Shown: positions 8,587 to 19,815 of the stretch, in pieces | Layout of the letters: the number at the start of each line of letters is the position of its first letter | Position numbering within the stretch: position 1 is the first letter of the stretch | From: Paraphysomonas bandaiensis | Lineage: Eukaryota; Chrysophyceae | Assembly: GCA_965644295.1 (NCBI GenBank) | Contig: CBFFRP010000278.1 | Location: forward strand, 1 to 23,955 | Direction: 5' to 3' | DNA: 23,955 nucleotides | Translations under genes and position numbers: made by a program | Notes under the pieces: model-generated | Database searches by the model: none | The model's input: the letters and a program-made list of their open reading frames with translations, nothing else | Told to the model about the DNA's origin: nothing

Positions 8587-11500
8587 TTAACTATAGAGTA
8601 CACACCCAGGTTCACAATGATGTGGGTTCTGACACGGCCCGGAGCACATGGGGCTTCCCAGCCCTTCTCTATCGCCATACCTTCCACGAGGGCATGGCTC
8701 CTATTCAGTAGTGAATCTACTTCAACAATGGAAAAAGTATACGCATACCTCAACACTAATGGTAGATCCCACAGGGCAGTAGAAGCCCTTACGACAGGGA
8801 CCAGAACACAAGGGCGATGACAGCTCAGTCGTGTCCCCATACCTCCCAGCAGGACATTCTCGCAGCACGCCGTGTACGCAATACGTGCCTGGTGGACAGA
8901 CTCGGATATCGTCCCTACATAAAATGCCTCTATTTAATTGACTTCGCAGTCGATCAACTGGTATACCTCGTAGAGCTATTTCCATGTATGGAATAATATC
9001 CAGGAGGTACAACTAAGGGTTTAGGGGAACCTGGTGGGCAATACAGCGCATTGCGAGTGACTTCAGTTGCTACGATTCCACTCAATCCGTCGCGATAGAC
9101 AGAGATATAATCTCCACACTCGAGTTCATACTGTGAAGTACTCCCTTCTGGACAGTAGTAGCCTGGTGCGCAGAGATCAGTGCATGCCGAATTAGCCAGT
9201 CCAGTGGTATTTCCTGTATACATCCTCACACCCTCATCACGACAATGACATCTTCATTACCGTATCTGCCTGCTGGACAACGCCGAGATGTCCCATTCCT
9301 GGAGGCGGTAGGACAATAGTACCCAGCGGGGCATAGTGCGCTACATTCTGGCGTTGTCAGGGCAACATCGCTTCCATAAACCCCTGCGGCCCATTATCAA
9401 CCAATTTATTTAGTCAAACTGACGACAATACCTGGAGGGCATGGTATCTTTACACCTTTGTTGCAGTAATACCCCCTAACATACATATATACACCATCAC
9501 AAGATGCAATCTGTACAGGCAGGACACGCTCTTACAATTCACATTGCGTCTGGTCCGTTCGTTGGGTGGAAGAAGTACCGCCAATTGAGTAATATCCAGG
9601 TGATACTGGAATAGGTGCGGACGACGCTTTTGGGCAGAATACATCTGCGAAATGTTACATAACGTTTAAACCAGATTGATAAAAACTCACCACTTCCTCC
9701 ACATTCAGTGGGTACGGGTGTGGAGGATCCTTCCTCACAGTAAAACCCCTCCTTGCATTGGGCATCACTGATATCCTGGTTACTGCACAGCTCCTCTGAA
9801 CAAGGAACTGCGCAAGTCGAGTCTTTTAGACCAGTATAAGCACCGAATGCTCCTGGACAGATATCGAGTCACATACACAACATTCAAGCATCATTCGCAT
9901 ACCAGGGGGGCACTTTGTCGGAGTGGTAGACCCTGAGGGACAGTAATGCCCCAGTGGACATACAGCCGTACAATTACTATTGGTAAGGCCATATTCACTG
10001 CCATAAGTACCAGCTGGACAAGGAATTTGATCAGGTTTCGTTGATCCCTCAGGACAGTAGTGTCCAGGGTGACACAAGCCTACAAAGAGTACACATATTG
10101 GAGGAGAAAACCTGAAAGCGTCAATGTCCTACCTGAACAGAAATCTGCATTTAACTCTCCAAAAACAGGTCCGACAGCATTAGACAGGCCACGCACTGCG
10201 CCATACGTTCCTGCTGGACAAAAAAATCGTTCACCTGTGGTCTCAGCACAGTAATATCCTTCGTCGCATATGCGCTGGTCTTCTCGAGTGAAACTGCTGT
10301 TTCCCCCAATCGAATAGTAACCTCTTGACACTGGAATGGGCATACTACTTCCCTCAGGACAGTACAGTGCACTGCTGCCACATTCCATTGAAGTCGCTCT
10401 AGTGCTCCCAGCGGGGCAGTAGTAGCCTTTTTGACAGAGACCCGTGCAAGTAATATTCGACAGCCCTATCTGTGATCCATATCGGCCTGCAATATAATGA
10501 CGACAAGTGAGTTTTGGTGAGAAAATCGACTTTTCAGAGCATAACTACAGTAATATAGTACCTGCCGGGCATATATTTCCTGTAGCATAAATACTTCCTT
10601 CAGGGCAGTAGTATCCTAAAGGACATTTTCCACTACATTCTCTTGTTTTGAGACCTACGAAAACAAATCAAAGAAAGCAAAGTGACAAACACTGAATTTA
10701 TTTTCGAACCTTCGGAATCGCCATATGTGCCACCTGGACACTCTCTTTTAGTTTTGCCGTCTGGACAATAATGCCCCATTGGGCACACAATGGGTACCAC
10801 AGAACCAGTAGGACAGTATGTCCCAACTGGACACATACCAGTACATTCTCTAGTTGACAAATAGGACTGGTTTCCATAAGTTCCCACTGGACATTCATTT
10901 TCAACACCATCTACACAGTAGTGTCCAGGACTACAAGCCACCGATGATACTCGAGACTGAATTGATTCGGGCGATGCCAACCCATATATATCCAACGTTT
11001 TCTCACCAATTCCAGCCAACAAAGGAGCCCCACTACCAGGTGGACAGAATAGTTCTCCATGTCCACCACACAGATGCTGACAACTGACAGTAGATCCGCC
11101 TGTACAGAAACAACCTGCTCGGCACTTACCAGAGCAGAACTGATTGGAATTGCCAGAGACATTCCCAAACCGCCCAGCTGGACAGTCTAGACAATGCACA
11201 TGTGGCGATCCTTCAGAAGAATATTCATCATCTCTGTATCGCCCAACTGGGCAATCAATAGGTTCATCACACAGCCCCATCGCACCACAAAACTGGGACT
11301 TGCATGTCCTGTCAAATGCATGTAATGCACAAGCGAATCGCGGAGGTTTATCACATGACCCACACTTCTGACCGTTCAGACGTCCAAATGGGGCTTCATC
11401 AAAAAAGTAGAAAGTTCTCCCACCCTGGGCGTAGTCCTCGTCCACATAGTCATAAAGGTCAACGTGCTTGATCATCTGAAAGTTTTGTGTCAAGCTATTT

Positions 11501-13570
11501 GACCCATATAGTGTGAAGGTCATGGGGCAGCCTTCCGGAGCATCCGGGTTACCCGCACCGCACACAATTCGGAGGGCAGTCGGAAGAACTCTTCGACCCC
11601 GATCTATACCAGCCTTTTGCAATGGGCTAGGAGTATTTTCCTCAACTCCCATATCCAAAATAACCCACTGGGGCGTTGATATCTTATGTCGCCATGCGCC
11701 AACACTTTTCGTCACCCATGAACTACCACCTGAAGAATCTCCATCAAATGCTTTGAAACAGTGGTGAAGCTGGCTCTCAAAAGTGGAGCACATCACTGCT
11801 AACGGACTCGGATGGCGCGGTGACTGGAGTTTAGAGTAATTACGTGGAACTTCAGTCTGCGCAAGAAAACCCTCGTAAAACTCCAGCTCGTTGATGATAA
11901 GTCTACCACTAGTTGTATTGCCTCCAACCCGAGTAATTTCAAGTTTCAAGTATCTGTGCAATCGCATCGTAAGGAAAAAGCAAAATAATATATACCATAG
12001 CATTGTAAAGTATAAATCATTACAACAGACCTGTATCCCTCTGGCTCGCTTAATTTGCGCCAAAAGCCCTCATGAATAATATTTCCTTTCCACTCAATGG
12101 AGCCTTCAAAACTGGAAGTTCCAAACGGGTCCGTTGGCAGCACCTCACCTAGAGCCAAATCTGCTGACCAAATAGTTTCTGTCTGCCCCCATGTGTCTAA
12201 CAACTCTGCTTGCTTTTCATATTCCACAAACTGTCGGCCTACGCATAAACAAACATACATCACTCTAATAATAGTCGCAGAATACAATATTACCAGATGC
12301 TCTAAAGTCCACACCACTGATTGTATTCCCCCTGAGAATGCCCCACACTGACCCCCACGTGCGAGCATGGGGATGCTGAGTGGCAAAAAACAAGTGTCCC
12401 TGTGTCTCTACCCGAACTAAAGCACCACTGCTGTCTGCCCATAATCCTGTCAGGTTTAAAGCGGGTACTGGAGATGACGGTGAGTCGTGTTGTTCTCGAA
12501 GTGGGCTTAACGTAAGAGGATGCCACCCCTCATATCGCCCTCTTACCCCTTGTCCAGAGGATACATTGAGCTCAGTGAGAGGCACAAAACTTATGTTCAT
12601 CACCCTCGGGTCAGTACCCAGTACTGACTGGACACCGTGCCCATCATTTAACGACTCACGTACATTGTACTCCATGAACGACTGGAAATTTTCGTTAAAG
12701 TGGTAGAAGTTATCTTCCATTTCACGCTGGAGGACTAGTTGATGCAAGCGTAAGTCGCTGTCAAAATAAACCCGTGTAATTAGGGTCTCATATCCAGGTT
12801 GCTTGACCATGATGTTTAGATGCCGAGGAGGGCCGTAGGAAGGGGGCAGTGTTGTGCGTATCTCGAACCCGCCTTCCGAATCAGTGACAACCTCACCGCG
12901 ACACGACAGCGAGCGCATGGTTGCTTCGCTCCATGATGAATCCTGTATTACATCCACCATACCTTGAGCACTATGCTCAATTAATAGTCTGGTATCAATA
13001 TGCCAAAATTCGATCGTTACACCACCCAATGATTTGCAAATGTCCCCAAAGCGTGCACGCAGTACTCCATTGATTCGTAGGTTAGTAAGTTTCATGGGAG
13101 TAAAGAGTGGTGGTATACCGCTATCGATACCATAATAAGGTGGGATAAGGTAATCGTCATCCTCAGACTCTATACACATATGTGCATCACTAGTAGTGAG
13201 AAGAGGTGGTGGAATGAAGTCCACAGTATCAAGTGCTGTAGGTTGACAGGGACCACTAGGACTACACACTGCACTGGGACAACCCCTACTGGCATCGCTT
13301 AAACTCACATTGTCCACACACACGGGAAATATATTACTGCCTGTACATGAAAGTGTCACTGAATCAAAATTAACCCATGCACTGTGCGAGGAGAGCCAAT
13401 GTGTACTATACGATGCAAACGCTTCAGAAAACAGACCGCCTGAGATGGAAGCCTCGCCAACTGTAAACAACACATTACATTAATTGTCTCAACACCATCC
13501 ATTATACTCATAACGTACCGGATACTGCAGCTAGGGAGGTATAAATAAGGAGGAGAATGACGGGTGCCAT
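8587..13570 (-). CDS. Large secreted multidomain protein: intradiol-dioxygenase-like, discoidin-like and Cys-rich (ephrin-receptor-like) modules
   Basis: Fourteen exons (minus strand): 13570-13519, 13460-12294, 12238-12031, 11953-10710, 10654-10562, 10486-10133, 10079-9903, 9852-9691, 9644-9536, 9475-9432, 9383-9261, 9213-8967, 8914-8749, 8700-8587; 4260 nt, about 1419 residues. Introns are 46-77 bp, all GT-AG. Residues 1-17 (MAPVILLLIYTSLAAVS) form a signal peptide. About 140-265 resembles intradiol ring-cleavage dioxygenases: CRGEVVTDSEGGF, TTLPPSYGPPRHLNI, ITRVYFDSD. About 353-406 looks like a small beta-barrel unit (LTGLWADSSGALVRV...ISGVDF). About 410-660 holds discoidin/F5-8C-like segments (YLKLEITRVGG...INELEFYEG; AFDGDSSG...PQWVILDMG...CPMTFTLYGSN). 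From 673 to the end are about twenty GYYCPxGS/CPAGxYG modules of the GCC2/GCC3 kind. No membrane span is seen, so secretion or wall/surface attachment is inferred. The last exon could instead splice from the Gly codon near 8605 into sequence ending near 8460. Confidence 0.88.
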
Positions 13571-14231
13571 CAATCAGATAATGAGATCCTATAAGGATAG
13601 AACGCCTATTAGATACCCCTGTAATGAGAAACCATACACAACCACTTGAACTGTTTGAGTGGTATGGGAATGGAGAGGGAGTTGAATGTGTCTCTTCATG
13701 AACATAATCACAAGAAACGATCCATATGAATACCTACATACACATACATACATATATATACATATATATATACATATATCTATACAGTCTACCTGCTGTA
13801 CACGTACATTATATACAGGCATATGGCAACTGAGCATATACAGTGGTGTATACACATGGAATACATCGTTCACAACTATTTCAGTTAAATACTCGAAACG
13901 GACTTTTTTTTCGTGTGTGATGAAGTTTTCGAATGCTATTTTCATGACATAGAAAACTAGGGTTTTACACTACTGGACTTACAATATCTTCATATTTTAT
14001 TGCAGAAATTCGTACCAAGTTTTTTTATACAGTTGTACTCCTGTATACATATACATGGTGTGGTGTACAGTGAATGCATTGAAAGTGTAGTATGTATATA
14101 TGCATACATACATATCTCTATACTCTCATCATCTTTTGCATGTACTACTCTATCAACTACTGCTCATACCATCTCGATAGCTCATGACCACTATTTTTCA
14201 CAGGTGTTAACGTTGTCTTGAGCAAGATCGA
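13571..14231. promoter_or_regulatory. Shared intergenic region between divergent genes
   Basis: The secreted-protein gene (minus) and the MAP kinase gene (plus) start 661 bp apart and point away from each other, so this region must hold both promoters. It contains a TACATA/ATATAC-rich tract at about 13732-13785 and a similar one near 14094-14115. No individual promoter element can be assigned with confidence. Confidence 0.5.
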
Positions 14232-15724
14232 ATGTCCACTAGAACCTATCACAGATTTAAAGCCTCTGGGCAACAGTTTGAGGTAAAACAATAAGGAGAC
14301 AATTATACTTCTGTATGCGATATTACTTCAACTCACTTCATTATTTATACAGGTGGAGTCAAAGTACTCCTTTATCCGGCCGATCGGACACGGAGCCTAT
14401 GGAGTTGTAATGTATTTTTTTCTCCCCCATTTAACCCTCTACTCTCACACACACTGTATATAGATCTGCACTTGACAAATCTTCTAGTCAAAAAGTTGCC
14501 ATAAAAAAGATTACACGTGCATTTGATGATCCTGTAGATGCAAAGCGAATTTTACGAGAAATAAAATTAATGAAAAAATTTAATCATGAAAATGTATGTA
14601 ATTTTGATAATTTTTGTCAATTTTATTTAACAATATATGTACTTATATACTATAGGTGATCCGTATCGTTGACATTATCGCCCCAGCGCCTACTATAGAG
14701 GAGTTCGAAGATGTTTACATTGTACAGGTGTCTTATATACGATTATCTTATCTGTTTGTTTTAATTTTAATTGTTATTTCTTTAGGATTTAATGGAGACT
14801 GATCTGCATCGTATTATATACTCCAGACAGCCTCTCACTATAGATCATGTGCAATACTTTGTCTATCAGATATTGCGAGGGCTCAAGTATATTCACTCGG
14901 CGAATGTGATCCACAGAGACTTGAAGCCGTCGAATCTGCTTGTGAATGCCAACTGTGATCTCAAGATATGCGACTTTGGCCTGGCTCGAGGAGTAGAGGA
15001 CGAGCAGTCGGGCGCTCTCACGGAGTATGTTGTGACTAGATGGTACCGCGCCCCGGAGATAATGCTTGCCTGCCATGAGTATACTAGAGCGATTGATGTG
15101 TGGTCTGTGGGGTGCATATTTGCGGAGCTTTTGGCGAGACAGGCACTCTTCCCCGGTGATGACTACATTGCCCAGCTACGACTAATTTGTGAAAAGATGG
15201 GCCGCCCCGCGGAAAGTGACCTCGATTTCGTGACTTCCGACCGTGCAAAGCAATTTATCGCATCCCTCCCTGTGAAGAAACCGTACCCTATGACAGAGAT
15301 GTTTCCTGATCACAAGGGAGAGAAGGAGGCTCATAATCTGCTGCGCAAGATGCTTGAATTCCATCCGCACCGACGTATATCTATCGAGGACGCTCTTGCC
15401 CACCCATTCATGTCGTCTCTACACAATCCTGATGATGAGCCTATTGCGGACTTCACATTTGACTTTGCTTTCGAGGACGATGACCTCTCTCGGGAGCGCG
15501 TGCAAGCCCTCATATGGGATGAGATTCGCGAATTGCATCCTGACATTCCGGAAAGTTGTCCGTGTGCCACACCCAGGAGGAGGCCCAGTAAAGCGGGAAG
15601 TGGGGTGTTTGCTGATGCGAAGGCGGATTCCAAGACGGAAGTGGATGACGACAGCAAAAATGCAGCCGATGACAGCCCCAAGAGATCGGGGCGTAAGAGA
15701 TCTGCTGCCCCGTCGGAGAAGTAG
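14232..15724 (+). CDS. ERK-type mitogen-activated protein kinase (TEY)
   Basis: Five exons: 14232-14282, 14353-14411, 14464-14593, 14656-14727, 14786-15724; 416 residues, introns 52-70 bp. Exon 2 must end after GTA-AT (donor GTATTT) to keep frame into exon 3. All kinase landmarks are present: Gly loop GHGAYGVV (29-36), VAIKK with Lys51, Glu69 in the C-helix, VYIVQDLMETDL hinge with a Gln gatekeeper as in ERK1/2, HRDLKPSN with Asp149, DFG Asp167, and the activation motif Thr183-Glu184-Tyr185 followed by VVTRWYRAPE. A common-docking-like acidic site NPDDEPIAD lies after the kinase core. The core is typical of ERK; the extra tail of about 65 residues is charged, with acidic runs and a basic PKRSGRKR patch that could act as a nuclear signal. 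It is activated in the family by dual phosphorylation by a MAPK kinase. The gene is intact and the call is firm. Confidence 0.95.
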
Positions 15725-16656
15725 CCGGCACTTACCCTTTTTTTTATGTGGGTGAGACTACGCTGTACGTTATTCAGTTATTCTGTTGCAGTAATGGAGC
15801 ACGTTGGAATCGATCTTCAGCTGCGTTGTTGTTTAATCTACATATGCCGGAATTGAAATCATAATCGTTATGTTCTTTATTTAATTGAGGAGTCTCAACT
15901 ACAACATTACAGGAATCTAAGGTAATTTTCATCTAGGGAGTAATTGTAGTTGATGTGTAGGAATATCGTCGGTGCACATTCTTTCATATAGTTTGTCACC
16001 AACAGGAACTATGTTCCCTTTCTTTTTATGGTATTTCTAAACTTTCGGCTTCCAGGATTTTAGTAGAAGTCCAGAATAAGAGTTAATAAGAATTTATTCG
16101 TATTCATGGTTGGAATAAATAATACTATTGATGGAACGCTATCTAACAATAGTATTGCAATATATTGTTCCCTATCCCTGCTGCTAACTACCATTGTGCT
16201 GTAGCAAATGTCAATACGTTCTCCAAATTATGTATCTTGTGTTGATATAAATTGTCCTCATTAAGTAATCTCTTCATAAGAATACATTTCACAAGAACTT
16301 CTTCTAAATATGCGGATAGAAACACTTCATGTAGACAAAATTCTGAATTAGTAATAGATCTATTCGGTTTATACGTATACAATTGTGCTGAGGAACATCG
16401 CAAACAGTAATACTTTCCAGGACTAAGGACATTGTGTTATTGCAGTACACATAGCTGGAAACGTTAGATAAAGCATTGCAATGGTATGGTTTCCAGCCAG
16501 ACTACTATACTATTGAAATTTAAGGCTCCCTTGCACTCACTCCTATTGACTCTAACGACATGGTAGCGTGCTTTATACAATGCTATTAATATACAATTGA
16601 CTTCATTCGTCATACTATTCGCAAAGATACTATGGGCACATGATGTACATACAGTG
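15725..16656. other. Non-coding spacer after the MAP kinase
   Basis: No gene is supported. AT-rich sequence holds the presumed 3' end of the kinase transcript. The longest open frame (16188-16403, minus) has no recognisable motif. Confidence 0.5.
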
Positions 16657-17190
16657 ATGTATGTATGTATGTATGTATGTATGTATGTATGTATGTATGT
16701 ATGTATGTATGTATGTATGTATGTATGTATGTATGTATGTATGTATGTATGTATGTATGTATGTATGTATGTATGTATGTATGTATGTATGTATGTATGT
16801 ATGTATGTATGTATGTATGTATGTATGTATGTATGTATGTATGTATGTATGTATGTATGTATGTATGTATGTATGTATGTATGTATGTATGTATGTATGT
16901 ATGTATGTATGTATGTATGTATGTATGTATGTATGTATGTATGTATGTATGTATGTATGTATGTATGTATGTATGTATGTATGTATGTATGTATGTATGT
17001 ATGTATGTATGTATGTATGTATGTATGTATGTATGTATGTATGTATGTATGTATGTATGTATGTATGTATGTATGTATGTATGTATGTATGTATGTATGT
17101 ATGTATGTATGTATGTATGTATGTATGTATGTATGTATGTATGTATGTATGTATGTATGTATGTATGTATGTATGTATGTATGTATGTAT
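16657..17190. repeat. Perfect (ATGT)n microsatellite, about 133 units
   Basis: The tetranucleotide runs without a single interruption for about 534 bp, starting inside GTGATGTATG and ending at GTATATGCAGG. Because the unit has no stop codon in any frame on either strand, it creates long artificial open frames (Met-Tyr-Val-Cys on plus; Ile-His-Thr-Tyr on minus), which are not genes. The lack of point changes implies recent expansion. Its length in the assembly may be inexact. Confidence 0.98.
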
Positions 17191-17234
17191 ATGCAGGCAG
17201 GTGGGAGGTATGGGAGGTGTCAGTGGTTATAAGA

Positions 17235-17242
17235 TATATAAA
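17235..17242 (+). promoter_or_regulatory. Possible TATA box of the membrane-protein gene
   Basis: TATATAAA lies 48 bp before the ATG at 17290 and 45 bp after the microsatellite. Position and sequence fit a TATA element, but the whole window is rich in TATA strings, so this is tentative. Confidence 0.3.
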
Positions 17243-17289
17243 CAGAGTCCATACACACTCCTTATAATTTAGTGGTATATCTCTAACCA

Positions 17290-18957
17290 ATGCTCTCCTC
17301 TTGTCTCTCTGTCGCTGGAGACTCTCTTCAAGATAAAATCTCTTATGTTCGTCGTATACAGACCTCTCTGCTATGTACATGGTCTCTTATCGCTCTCACA
17401 GTGTGTGTGATCACTGGGTGGATGGCATTCATCGGTGGAAGGAAAGAACACTATAATGATGTCAATGAGGATTGGAGAGCGTGTTTGTTTGAGCCCAATT
17501 ATGTCGTGTTGCCTGTTGATGAGTTAGCTACTACCTCACCATTGGCCCCTATATTAGATGCCTTACAAGTGTCTGTGGAGGATAAGAGTCTGAATTTTGG
17601 TGCCTTCGTCAACTCTCTGATCTACATATGCTGCAACACAATTGCTTTCACGTTAATTGGACAGGTGGTTATATACCGAAGTTGGAATCATGTGGGATGG
17701 ATACTTCCGTCTGGATTCTTCGGCTTGTGGTGTTCGTTGCTCTCTCTAACGTACTACACTGCGTCACCACCACTTCCAATTCCGAACGCAACCACGTCCA
17801 CTATTATATTATTATCATACTGGCTAAAAAAATCTGTATTTGATGATATGAACGACGGTGATAATGTCTGCGGGTCGGCGTATTATTTTGTGTGCATAAT
17901 TATAGTCCTCAATGTATGCTACATCTAAAATCACAAGACTTGATCTGATTTTTACTATGCATAGGTTCTGATGATAGCTATTCTAGGAGTTGGAAATATG
18001 ATGGCATTTTCAATAGAGTGGGCGCGGTACAAGGAGGTCAAGTCCACTTCCTCTCCTCGACCTACTCTGAAGGGTTCAACGGCCGTGCTCCTTCTAACTC
18101 TTACTATGATGTGCTGTTATGTGGGGGAGTTTTTAGGTCGCTTAGTGACCTCAATCAATTCTCTGAATTGCCTAAAATCCTATGATACAAATATATCGGA
18201 TATTATATACCAGGAAGGTGATAGCTCCATGGAGATATACTATCCCGATAGCTACTACCCGTTCCAGCCGGGATATATCAACCTCACAAGTGAGTTTAAA
18301 CTAACATTAGACAGCACCATGCACCTCATTGTAATTCTTGATTTGCAGGTTTATGCTGGGCAGTTGTTTTCGTTTCAGCTACACGAGCATACTTTGGTGG
18401 GAGAGTTGCTGCGTATAAGACAGTGGCTGCGGCGTCACTAACGTTCGCTCTAACTAACACGTCCTCTATGTTCTACGTTATGTCCTTATACTATGACTTA
18501 GACTTACAGAAGGACAGTGTTTGCTTCGATTATTTCAAAGAACGTATGTTTTTTCTTGTGTACCCGTGTGCGATATACACACATATGAATATTCTGACGT
18601 ATATAGTAATTGTCGCTATATTTATAATTGTTTCTCATGATGTATTGCAGCTGAAAATGCGGCATTATACGTATATCCCAACGATTACCAGTCGAAGGTG
18701 TACTGCCAGGGAACTCGTGTGTCAACTTTTTTAGCGGTGAGATTTTTCTAAATTTTCTCCGAGATGGTGCTCACATTTGATTTTTGCAGGTTATTCTCTA
18801 CATCTGTATGACCATCATGTTCTTTCTGTCGTCGTATCTGTATATTACCCATGCTGACGAGGAGGCGAAAAGTGAAATTAATCAGGATCTTTTGGGTGCA
18901 ACGGGGGAGTACTATGACCATAGACAGGGTACACTAATGAAAAGACCAAGTGTTTGA
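17290..18957 (+). CDS. Unclassified multi-pass membrane protein (about 8 spans)
   Basis: Five exons: 17290-17913, 17965-18289, 18349-18543, 18651-18736, 18790-18957; 465 residues. Introns are 51, 59, 107 and 53 bp, all GT-AG, and every junction keeps frame (phases 0, 1, 1, 0). Likely membrane spans are at about 26-48, 107-128, 135-157, 198-222, 246-270, 316-333, 342-364 and 407-430. A longer polar loop lies between spans 5 and 6 (about 271-315: Tyr-rich, with NIS and NLT glycosylation sequons). The C-terminal tail after span 8 is charged (HADEEAKSEINQD). There is no signal peptide and no transporter, receptor or enzyme signature I can name. The loop sequons suggest that side faces the ER lumen or outside, which would be consistent with a cytosolic N-terminus. 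The start is the first ATG of the long frame, 99 bp after the microsatellite. Confidence 0.8.
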
Positions 18958-19428
18958 GACGATTGTATACGGGAAGTTTGAAGATAAGTGGTTTCGTTGT
19001 AACACCTAACTCCTACGATATTGTTTATATTAGCACCGAATTCTTACTCTCTAGTTTGAGACAAGTATGTAATGGCGGTGAAATATGAATATTATTCAAT
19101 GGCTTTTTTTTCTGCGGTGCCATATATTTGACTACATGAAACTGTGGTAGCTAAACTAATGAAACATTTTTAAAGGATACAGACATCAAAACTAGTTATA
19201 TTGTGTATCTTTTTCTGGCATATGTGCTACAGATACTAGAGGAACGAATAGATGCCCCTTAACAGGAGATGCATTTCAAACAGGTTGCTTACATCTACCA
19301 ATATATAATATGTAGACCTCGTACTATAAAGTGAAGAGTAGTAATTTGTAAGTGTATAGGTAAATTAAAAAAAATTCAATTTAAAGAACAGATCAATATT
19401 GCCAATGCATCAACTACCGAAACCAAGT
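18958..19428. other. Non-coding spacer downstream of the membrane-protein gene
   Basis: AT-rich, with nothing gene-like on either strand. It presumably holds the 3' end of the preceding transcript. Confidence 0.5.
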
Positions 19429-19623
19429 CTACTCATCTAGGGGAGACATATACAAATCTCTCAACAACGTCGGAATCGCACCTTTTCGTGGTGTTCTGGG
19501 GTTAAAATAGGTGAGCCGCATATATAGTCTGCAGATATTGTTCTGCCCACTCCGTGACAAATAAACAGACATACCCACCTCAAGGGTATCCGGGGTATTG
19601 GGCTGCCTGCTGAAGTCAAGCAT
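19429..19623 (-). other. Open frame of 64 codons in a repeated segment, possibly a mobile-element fragment
   Basis: From ATG to TAG it encodes 64 residues starting MLDFSRQPNTPDTLE. The first 15 codons recur 235 bp away (19816-19863, minus) as MHDFSWQTNTPDALE, with the same frame. Differences between copies are modest and the frame is kept. I do not recognise the protein. A short exon end or the remnant of an element's coding region are both possible. Confidence 0.25.
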
Positions 19624-19640
19624 CCGCGCTAGTTCATCTT
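19580..19640. repeat. Direct repeat, copy 1
   Basis: CTCAAGGGTATCCGGGGTAT and the following TTGGGCTGCCTGCTGAAGTC match 19816-19878 at most positions, extending through a GCATCCGxGCT block. The two copies flank dispersed-repeat copy C (19651-19812) almost exactly. Confidence 0.7.
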
Positions 19641-19650
19641 AAGGACAGAG

Positions 19651-19812
19651 AGCGAAAGTGATGGCACCATGGTGCTTTGCAGTGGCGCACAAGCAGTTTT
19701 TGAGCGTGAAATAGTAGGATATCAGAGTTAAGCACCAGTTAGTTAACATGTTTCGCTACATTAGTTCTGACTCTTACACGCCTATTGCTAATACAGACAT
19801 TCACTACTCAAG
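19651..19812. repeat. Dispersed repeat, copy C
   Basis: It aligns with copy A (41-229) and with partial copies at 582-610 and 3289-3350. It sits between two direct repeats (19580-19640 and 19816-19878). Such an arrangement could be a small element between long flanking repeats, or a tandem duplication of a composite unit. Confidence 0.7.
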
Positions 19813-19815
19813 GGG

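Noticed and set aside
8571-8840. 89-codon minus-strand frame at the end of the secreted-protein gene
   Set aside because: It runs through an intron in the wrong frame; the spliced frame keeps the Cys-rich motif CPRGRYGD.
10633-12063. Separate 476-codon gene
   Set aside because: It starts at TTG inside exon 3 and runs through intron 3; it is mostly exon 4 of the large secreted-protein gene.
15331-15755. Several 70-130 codon frames overlapping the kinase
   Set aside because: They are shadows of the kinase exon in other frames.
16597-17380. Long open frames (up to 256 codons) on both strands over the ATGT tract
   Set aside because: They come from a tetranucleotide without stop codons in any frame; the product is only Met-Tyr-Val-Cys or Ile-His-Thr-Tyr repeats.
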